Assembly (NCBI GenBank): GCA_031277805.1
Contig: JAITLR010000009.1
Coordinates: 620,001 to 684,000, forward strand
DNA: 64,000 nt
DNA from: Comamonas sp.
Lineage (GTDB): Bacteria; Pseudomonadota; Gammaproteobacteria; Burkholderiales; Burkholderiaceae_C
Direction of reading: 5' to 3'
Part shown: positions 59,096 through 64,000 of the stretch, piece by piece
Numbering within the stretch: the first letter of the stretch is position 1
How the letters are laid out: every line of letters starts with the position of its first letter
Translations under genes and position numbers: made by a program
The notes under the pieces: model-generated
Seen by the model: the letters and a program-made list of their open reading frames with translations, nothing else
Database searches by the model: none
Told to the model about the DNA's origin: nothing

Positions 59096-59578
59096 CTATT
59101 TACCGCTGGTGACTGTGGCTTGTTCGCCAACTTCGGCCGCATCGTGCAGCTGCACAAACTTGCGCAGCAGGCGCTTGAACTCCATTTGCTCTTCGGGCTC
59201 CAGTGCCGACAGCATGCGCTTTCGCAACTCGTGCACATTGGGCACGAATGCCGCCAACATGGCCTCGCCCTCGGGCGTCAGGCTCAGACGGCGCTGACGC
59301 CTTGGCAGCAGCTCGCGATGAATCCAGCCCTTGCTTTCCAGACGCGCCGCAATATCGGCAGTGGTCGAATTGTCCAGAGCCACCAGGCGTGCCAGGGTGA
59401 CCTGGTCTATGCCTGGAGATTCCTGCAACATGCGCAAGATGGCGTACTGCACAGGAGTCACATCGGGCCCCAGAACTTCGCGAAACAGCTGGGCAGCGAT
59501 CTGCTGAGCCCGGCGAATCAAATGACCAGGCTGATCGTAGAGATCCAGAGAAAGCGGATTGGGGACGGACGGTTCCAT
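59096..59578 (-). CDS. MarR-family regulator of the O-demethylase cluster
   Basis: A 160-residue MarR protein. The winged helix is PGIDQVTLARLVALDNSTTADIAARLESKGWIHRELLPRRQRRLSLTPEGEAML, with the recognition helix at TTADIAARL and the wing at RQRRLSLT. The ATG at 59578 is used; an earlier in-frame codon adds ten unlikely residues. It lies between vanA and the MFS gene on the same strand. TTCAG-N4-CTGAA pairs lie right after its stop and before the MFS gene, and tandem half-sites lie upstream of its own start, so control of the transport-oxygenase unit and autoregulation are both plausible. Confidence 0.9.
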   Translation of the reverse strand: MEPSVPNPLSLDLYDQPGHLIRRAQQIAAQLFREVLGPDVTPVQYAILRMLQESPGIDQVTLARLVALDNSTTADIAARLESKGWIHRELLPRRQRRLSLTPEGEAMLAAFVPNVHELRKRMLSALEPEEQMEFKRLLRKFVQLHDAAEVGEQATVTSGK

Positions 59579-59671
59579 GCAGCAGCGTTTCAAGAGCAGC
59601 GCGGCCACAGGTCCGCACTGACTTCAGTTCAGGAAACGCCAAGATTACTCCATCCCTGCACATGCCGAGCC

Positions 59672-60754
59672 TCAGGCAACAGCCACTTCGGTGACTACGG
59701 CTTGCTCCTGCGCAATCAAACGTTCGATGACCCTGCGCGACTGCACGCCACCGGCATCGATATTGAGCTTGAGCAGCTGGCGCTCGGGATAGTCAGCCAG
59801 ATTGCGCTGCTGCAGCTCCAGCATTTCCAGGTCTTCGCTGAAGATCTTGTGCTGGCCCTGCTTGATGGCTTCTGTCACGGAAGCATCGCCAGGGTTGAAC
59901 TTGCGCGCCATGCCCCAGAAGTACCACATGCTGCCATCGGTCTCGGGAGTGATGAAATCCACCACCATGCTGTAGACCTTGTGTGCGTCCGGCGCTTCAT
60001 AGCCACCATGACCTGCATGCGCCACACCGACCTCGATCAGTACATGGCTGGGTGGCGTGAAGCGGCAGATCTGCCAGCGGTCCACCGGCACATCGTCGGC
60101 CAGGCCGTTGCTGCGCAAAGCCATTTTCCAGAACGGAGGCGCTTCGATGCCCTCCATGAAGCGGCTGGTGACCACTTCGCTATCGCCTATCGTCTCTGTC
60201 TTGCAGGGTGTCTCGTCAATCTCTGCCTGACCGATGCTGCTGGAGTGCACATAGGTCTCGTGAGTCAGGTCCATGAGGTTGTCGATCATCAGGCGGTAGT
60301 CGGCCTTGATATGGAACAGCCCGCCGTCATAGGCCCACTCGGGGTTGTCATGCCACTGCAGATTCGGGATCTGGGCAGGGTCGGCTGCCTCCTTGTCACC
60401 GGGCCAGACCCAGATGAAGCCATAGCGCTCCTCCACAGGGAAGCTCTTGATGGCAGGAAAGCCGCGCACGCGCTGACCGGGCATGGCGATGGTCTTTCCG
60501 TCGCAGCCCATCTCCAGGCCGTGATAGCCGCAGACCAGCTTGCCTTCGCAGACGCGGCCCAACGACAAAGGCGCACCCCGGTGCGGGCAGAAATCCTCCA
60601 CCGCCGCGATTCGGCCTTCCTGCGCGCGATAGAAAACCATGCGCTCGCCGCAGATCTGGCGGCCCAACGGTTTGTCCGTGACCTCGGCGGCGCTGGCCGC
60701 CACATACCAGGTGTTGCGAGGGTAAATTGGCGCTTGGGGGTTTGAGGTACTCAT
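59672..60754 (-). CDS. vanA: Vanillate O-demethylase oxygenase subunit VanA
   Basis: The Rieske oxygenase that demethylates vanillate to protocatechuate plus formaldehyde. The 360-residue sequence follows Pseudomonas VanA closely from PIYPRNTWYVA and ICGERMVFYRAQEG onward. The Rieske site is CPHRGAPLSLG and CGYHGLEMGCDGKT; the catalytic iron region is NLMDLTHETYVHSSSIGQ; the C-terminus is LLKLNIDAGGVQSRRVIERL. AAGGAGA lies before the ATG at 60754. It is read after a GntR-family gene, with a hairpin in the 74-bp gap. Its reductase, vanB, lies about 3.2 kb further along the same strand, an unusual separation. Confidence 0.95.
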   Translation of the reverse strand: MSTSNPQAPIYPRNTWYVAASAAEVTDKPLGRQICGERMVFYRAQEGRIAAVEDFCPHRGAPLSLGRVCEGKLVCGYHGLEMGCDGKTIAMPGQRVRGFPAIKSFPVEERYGFIWVWPGDKEAADPAQIPNLQWHDNPEWAYDGGLFHIKADYRLMIDNLMDLTHETYVHSSSIGQAEIDETPCKTETIGDSEVVTSRFMEGIEAPPFWKMALRSNGLADDVPVDRWQICRFTPPSHVLIEVGVAHAGHGGYEAPDAHKVYSMVVDFITPETDGSMWYFWGMARKFNPGDASVTEAIKQGQHKIFSEDLEMLELQQRNLADYPERQLLKLNIDAGGVQSRRVIERLIAQEQAVVTEVAVA

Positions 60755-60792
60755 CGTGGATATCTCCTTGTCTTTATCTTTTTCGAACTGAC

Positions 60793-60818
60793 GCAAGTGC
60801 TGCAGCAGCGGCACTTGC
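60793..60818 (-). promoter_or_regulatory. Hairpin between the GntR gene and vanA
   Basis: Perfect 8-bp stem GCAAGTGC/GCACTTGC with a 10-nt loop and no T-run, 39 bp before the vanA start on the minus strand. It may mark mRNA processing or modulate read-through. Confidence 0.5.
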
Positions 60819-60828
60819 AGTCGCTCAA

Positions 60829-61593
60829 TCAGCGGCTGGCGCGAATCAGCTGCGCGCCGGGTACGCGCGTGGTTTCGGGCGAGCGCATGGCTTCACGCAG
60901 ATTGCGCCGCGCAATGCGTGAATGCTCTTTCATCAGGGCCTCTGCACGGGCTCCTTCACGGTGCTCGATGGCATCGATGACCTCTCGATGCTGCTCCTGC
61001 GCCAGGATCAGACTACGCAAGGCACGAGGGGACTCGGAACCCGCAACCACAAAGCCTGAAGGCGAGGCAAACGGCAGACGCTTGACCCGCTCCAGCTCGC
61101 GCTGCATGAAGCTGCTGCCCGACATTTCCAGCAGGATGTCGTGGAACTCGGAATTCAAGGCCACATAGCCGGAAAACGCTTCGTCGCCCCAATTCTGGGC
61201 ATCGAGCACTCGATCGATGGCATCCAGGCAGCGCGTGGCACGGCTCAACAGCGCTGCTTCAACACCGCGCTCGGCGGCCATGCGCGCCGCAAGACCTTCC
61301 AGCGTCCCACGCAACTCGATGGCGTCCGAGACATCAGCCTCGGACAGAACACGAACCTTGTAGCCGCGCCCACCGGCCGTGGCTTCGAGCATTCCTTCCT
61401 GTTCAAGGCGCATCAGTGCCGCACGTATCGGGGTGCGAGAAATGCCAAGCCGCTCGGCCAGTACCAACTCGGAAATGCGCTCCCCTGCGGTCATCTCTCC
61501 AGCCAGAATCATTTCACGCAGCTGCAGCTGCGCCTTGACAACCTGGGATAGGTTTTCTTCCGCCGCAGGCGCTGGGGCAATGGTTCGTGACAT
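60829..61593 (-). CDS. GntR/FadR-family regulator, VanR-like
   Basis: A 254-residue regulator with an N-terminal winged HTH: LREMILAGEMTAGERISELVLAERLGISRTPIRAALMRLEQEGMLEATAGGRGYKV, the classical GntR sequence. A FadR-type all-helical FCD ligand domain follows (IELRGTLEGLAARMAAERG, NSEFHDILLEMSG, EHREVIDAIEHREGARAEALMKEH) with the His and Asp that bind a metal and acid ligand. VanR repressors of this class respond to vanillate. It precedes vanA on the same strand, and two identical palindromes ATGTATACAT lie upstream of it, so autoregulation with vanA is likely. Confidence 0.92.
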   Translation of the reverse strand: MSRTIAPAPAAEENLSQVVKAQLQLREMILAGEMTAGERISELVLAERLGISRTPIRAALMRLEQEGMLEATAGGRGYKVRVLSEADVSDAIELRGTLEGLAARMAAERGVEAALLSRATRCLDAIDRVLDAQNWGDEAFSGYVALNSEFHDILLEMSGSSFMQRELERVKRLPFASPSGFVVAGSESPRALRSLILAQEQHREVIDAIEHREGARAEALMKEHSRIARRNLREAMRSPETTRVPGAQLIRASR

Positions 61594-61622
61594 GGGGCTT
61601 CGCTAGTTGTTTGACAAGGAAA

Positions 61623-61632
61623 ATGTATACAT
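61623..61632. promoter_or_regulatory. ATGTATACAT operator, proximal copy
   Basis: Perfect 10-bp palindrome 30 bp upstream of the gntR start codon, within an A/T-rich stretch. The same 10-mer recurs at 61687-61696, with centres 64 bp apart (about six helical turns). Confidence 0.75.
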
Positions 61633-61686
61633 AAAAATCAATAAATGGCATTTTTTTATTGAAATCAAGGGAAAATACCTATCAAA

Positions 61687-61696
61687 ATGTATACAT
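61687..61696. promoter_or_regulatory. ATGTATACAT operator, distal copy
   Basis: Second perfect copy. A candidate promoter on the minus strand (TTGATT, 17-bp spacer, TTTATT) lies between the two copies. The arrangement suggests repression by looping through the VanR-like protein. Confidence 0.72.
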
Positions 61697-61715
61697 ACTA
61701 AAATCCAGGAACATA

Positions 61716-61739
61716 CAAAAAGCCACCCTCAGGTGGCTT
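61716..61739 (-). terminator. Terminator of the Atm1-type ABC exporter gene
   Basis: Minus strand: 8-bp stem AAGCCACC/GGTGGCTT with loop TGAG, followed by TTTG, 16 bp past the stop codon at 61756. Confidence 0.87.
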
Positions 61740-61755
61740 GCCCCGCTGGACCGCC

Positions 61756-63585
61756 TCAATCGGCCAAAGCCTCAGACTCCGGCTGATTCAGCTGCATGTT
61801 CCACATGCTGGCGTATCGCCCACCGGCTGCCAGCAGATCCTCGTGCCTGCCGCGCTCGATGATGCGGCCGGCCTCCATGACCAGGATTTCATGGGCCTCG
61901 ACCACGGTGGACAGACGGTGTGCAATCACCAGCGAGGTCTTGCCCTGTGCCGCACTGCGCAGCTCGTTCTGAATGGCACGCTCGTTGGCACTGTCCAGCG
62001 CCGAGGTCGCCTCGTCAAAGATCAGGATGGGCGGGTTCTTGAGCAAGGTGCGCGCAATCGCCACACGCTGCTTTTCACCGCCCGAGAGCTTGAGGCCGCG
62101 CTCGCCCACACGGGTCTCGTAACCCTGCGGTGTTGCCACGATAAAGTCATGAATGCGCGCGGCCTTGGCCGCAGCAACGACCTGCTCATGCGTGGCGCCG
62201 GGCTGTCCGTAGGCAATGTTGTATTCCACCGTGTCATTGAACAGCACCGTGTCTTGCGGAACGATGCCCACGGCATGGCGTACGCTGCTCTGGGTCACAC
62301 TGCGAATGTCCTGCCCGGCGATGCGCACATGTCCGCCCTGCACGTCATAGAAGCGAAACAGCAGACGCGCCAGCGTGCTCTTGCCCGAACCCGAGGGCCC
62401 GACCACAGCCACGGTCTTGCCCGCAGGAATGGTGAAGCTCACCTCGTGCAATATGGGCCTTGAGGGATCATAGGCAAACTGCACATTCTCAAAGCGCACC
62501 TCGGGCGGTGGATTGCTGATCTGCAGCGGTCGTGCATCCGGTGCATCTGCCACCTCACGCTCCTTGTCCATCAGGGTGAACATGCGATTCAGGTCCGTCA
62601 GACTCTGCTTGATCTCGCGGTAGATCACACCCAGAAAATTGAGCGGGATATAGAGCTGGATCATGAAGGCGTTGATCATGACCAGGTCGCCCAGCGTGAG
62701 TCGCCCATCGACCACGCCCTGCGTGGCACGCCACAGGATGGCCACCAGCGCCGCACCGATGATGAGCTGCTGGCCGCAGTTGAGCATGGACAGCGTGGTC
62801 TGGCTCTTGAGCCGCACGCGGCGCAGATTCTCCAGATTGACGTCATAGCGCTCGGACTCGAACTTTTCGTTATTGAAGTATTTGACCGTCTCGTAGTTCA
62901 GCAGGGAGTCGATGGCCTTGGTATGGGCCGCAGACTCCTGGACATTGGCCTCGCGCCGAAAGCGCGTGCGCCATTCGGTCACCGTGACCGTGAACGTGAT
63001 GTAGAACGCCAGTGCAGCCAGCGTGATGATGGCAAACCACACATCAAATCGCACGGCAAGAATGCCCAGCACCAGTGCCATCTCGATCAGCGTGGGCAGT
63101 ATGGAATACAGCGAGTACGAAATCAGCGACTCGGTGCTGCGCACGCCGCGCTCGATGTCGCGGGTCATGCCGCCGGTCTGGCGCTCCAGGTGAAAGCGCA
63201 GGCTCAGGGCATGCAGATGCTCGAAGGTCGTCAGCGCAATCGAGCGCGATGCTCCCTGCGTGGCCTTGGAAAAAACCAGGTCTCGCAGTTCCGTGAACAT
63301 GGTTGTGGAAAAGCGCAGCAGGCCGTAGGCCAGCAACAACCCCACGGGCACGACCAGCGCAGCGCGCGCATCACCGGACTTGATATCCAGCGCATCGACC
63401 AGATGCTTGAGCAACACCGGCACGCCGACGTTGGCCAGCTTGGCCACGACCATGAACAGCAGCGCAGCCAGCGCATGCCATTTGTATTGCCAGATATAGG
63501 GAAAGAGGCGGCGCAGCGTGGCGCCGTCGGACTGGTTAGCCGCTATTGCGGCTTCTTCAGGGGTTGCAGGTAGCTGTGAACGCAT
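61756..63585 (-). CDS. ABC exporter of the Atm1/HMT1 type
   Basis: A 609-residue half-transporter (permease plus ATPase). The N-half begins LRRLFPYIWQYKWHALAALLF, with six helices, and contains the Atm1-family block LLNYETVKYFNNEKFE and SLTDLNRMFTLMDKE. The ATPase half has Walker [11 protein letters not shown]-loop GIVPQDTVLFNDTV, signature LSGGEKQRVAIARTLL, Walker B ILIFDEATSALDS and H-loop IAHRLST. Atm1-type proteins export glutathione-linked metal or sulfur compounds and support Fe-S or heavy-metal homeostasis. Its ATG overlaps the 3-prime end of the upstream Slp-like gene by 43 bp, so translation may be coupled. Confidence 0.92.
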   Translation of the reverse strand: MRSQLPATPEEAAIAANQSDGATLRRLFPYIWQYKWHALAALLFMVVAKLANVGVPVLLKHLVDALDIKSGDARAALVVPVGLLLAYGLLRFSTTMFTELRDLVFSKATQGASRSIALTTFEHLHALSLRFHLERQTGGMTRDIERGVRSTESLISYSLYSILPTLIEMALVLGILAVRFDVWFAIITLAALAFYITFTVTVTEWRTRFRREANVQESAAHTKAIDSLLNYETVKYFNNEKFESERYDVNLENLRRVRLKSQTTLSMLNCGQQLIIGAALVAILWRATQGVVDGRLTLGDLVMINAFMIQLYIPLNFLGVIYREIKQSLTDLNRMFTLMDKEREVADAPDARPLQISNPPPEVRFENVQFAYDPSRPILHEVSFTIPAGKTVAVVGPSGSGKSTLARLLFRFYDVQGGHVRIAGQDIRSVTQSSVRHAVGIVPQDTVLFNDTVEYNIAYGQPGATHEQVVAAAKAARIHDFIVATPQGYETRVGERGLKLSGGEKQRVAIARTLLKNPPILIFDEATSALDSANERAIQNELRSAAQGKTSLVIAHRLSTVVEAHEILVMEAGRIIERGRHEDLLAAGGRYASMWNMQLNQPESEALAD

Positions 63586-64000
63586 TGTGGGGCTGTGTCG
63601 CCCTGCAGGCAGTCGGAGCCGCGGTAGAGGGCATCTATTTCTATGACAGGAATCGGAGTACCCGCGAATTCTGCCTGCCCCGTCACTTTTCCGCTCACCC
63701 AGGCCAGGATAAAGGGCTGCAGCAACTGTCTCTCGTATGGGCCTGCGCCGCAGGCCTTGAAGAAGCTTTCTTCACGCGGCCACGACAGAAAGCCCTGTTC
63801 AGTGAACTCGGCATGCAGCAGGATCATGCAGTCCCGCTGCTCGCTGACAGCCTTGATGGTGCGCAACCCTCCAGCCCAGCACACCCGCGCATTCAGGGCT
63901 CCGGCCTGCAGCGCCTGCCGGGGTGTCATCTGACTGAACGGCCCCGCCAATGCCGCAGGCCCGGTCAAAGGCTCTGGATGGCAGGATGGCTGTGCCACTT
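63543..64000 (-). CDS. Slp-like outer-membrane lipoprotein, 5-prime end outside window
   Basis: A frame open to the right edge, with at least 152 codons visible. The sequence has a likely post-cleavage Cys region (QPSCHPEP), then QAGALNARVCWAGGLRTIKAVSEQRDCMILLHAEF, FLSWPREESFFKACG, and the closing WVSGKVTGQAEFAGTPIPVIEIDALYRG. The RV-W-GG, F, and V-G-V-G-----Y-P--E-D-L- pattern recalls the Slp family. The signal peptide would be beyond the edge. Additional cysteines (four after the first) are unusual for Slp. Its 3-prime end overlaps the ABC exporter start by 43 bp. Treat the family name as tentative. Confidence 0.6.
   Translation of the reverse strand, partial: VAQPSCHPEPLTGPAALAGPFSQMTPRQALQAGALNARVCWAGGLRTIKAVSEQRDCMILLHAEFTEQGFLSWPREESFFKACGAGPYERQLLQPFILAWVSGKVTGQAEFAGTPIPVIEIDALYRGSDCLQGDTAPQCVHSYLQPLKKPQ

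Noticed and set aside
54440..61593. Complete formaldehyde-detoxification or ring-cleavage genes within the vanillate cluster
   Set aside because: I looked for glutathione-formaldehyde dehydrogenase and protocatechuate dioxygenase frames; none is present, and the D-2-hydroxyacid dehydrogenase does not fit either role.
1..64000. tRNA genes, CRISPR arrays, toxin-antitoxin or phage-defence genes
   Set aside because: Read on both strands, no cloverleaf-type sequence, regular repeat-spacer pattern, or recognisable defence or toxin domain was found.

Overview
The window looks like chromosomal DNA of a G+C-rich betaproteobacterium of the Comamonadaceae, most likely Comamonas (C. testosteroni group) or a close relative. 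This rests on recognised gene families and is not a database match. The pointers are orphan Bug/TctC solute receptors, a TRAP system, a VanA/VanB vanillate demethylase set, a Nudix-metallo-beta-lactamase fusion, and intergenic repeats of a type seen in this family. I see no plasmid, prophage, insertion sequence, CRISPR array or tRNA gene. One structural RNA, RNase P RNA, is present.

Layout. 0-5.2 kb (minus strand): a gene fragment, dksA, a His-rich COG0523 GTPase, xerC, a DUF484 protein and dapF. 5.2-13.6 kb (minus): a catabolic cluster of MarR regulator, acyl-CoA dehydrogenase, two near-identical Bug receptors, SDR dehydrogenase, feruloyl-CoA-synthase-type ligase and crotonase, which together resemble CoA-dependent breakdown of a hydroxycinnamate-like acid. 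13.7-18.7 kb: Nudix-MBL protein, RluF-like protein, rnpB, AraC regulator, EamA exporter and a small membrane protein. 19.1-23.7 kb: MFS transporter, DUF2848, amidase and LysR. 23.8-36.5 kb: cysK, a DUF3617-like protein, M28 peptidase, ABC exporter, DUF2164, sbcD-sbcC, an FAD protein and an outer-membrane barrel. 36.5-44.7 kb: crotonase, YXWGXW lipoprotein, htpX, a DUF3025-NYN pair, pyrC, ornithine cyclodeaminase and arginase. 44.8-48.1 kb: glutamate/aspartate ABC transporter gltIJKL. 48.5-54.4 kb: LysR, a TRAP transporter (QMP), TetR and two small membrane proteins. 54.4-61.6 kb (minus): the vanillate/methoxybenzoate O-demethylase cluster. 61.7-64 kb: an Atm1-type ABC exporter and a partial Slp-like gene.

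How the genes work together. Two blocks fit growth on lignin-type aromatics. The 5-13.6 kb cluster could activate and shorten a phenylpropenoate side chain. The 54-61 kb cluster imports methoxybenzoates (AAHS-family MFS) and demethylates them with two Rieske oxygenases that appear to share one VanB reductase. Two regulators, GntR and MarR, each have clear palindromic sites: paired ATGTATACAT before the gntR-vanA end, and paired TTCAG-N4-CTGAA before the MFS gene. Arginase plus ornithine cyclodeaminase gives an arginine-to-proline route, next to but opposite in strand from gltIJKL.

The points most worth checking are the single-cysteine DksA beside a zinc-type COG0523 GTPase, the two-oxygenase/one-reductase cluster with its two operator sets, an RluF-like protein without the usual catalytic aspartate, two dispersed intergenic repeat families, and the MFS-DUF2848-amidase operon. 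I did not find a wholly new system that I could defend from sequence alone.
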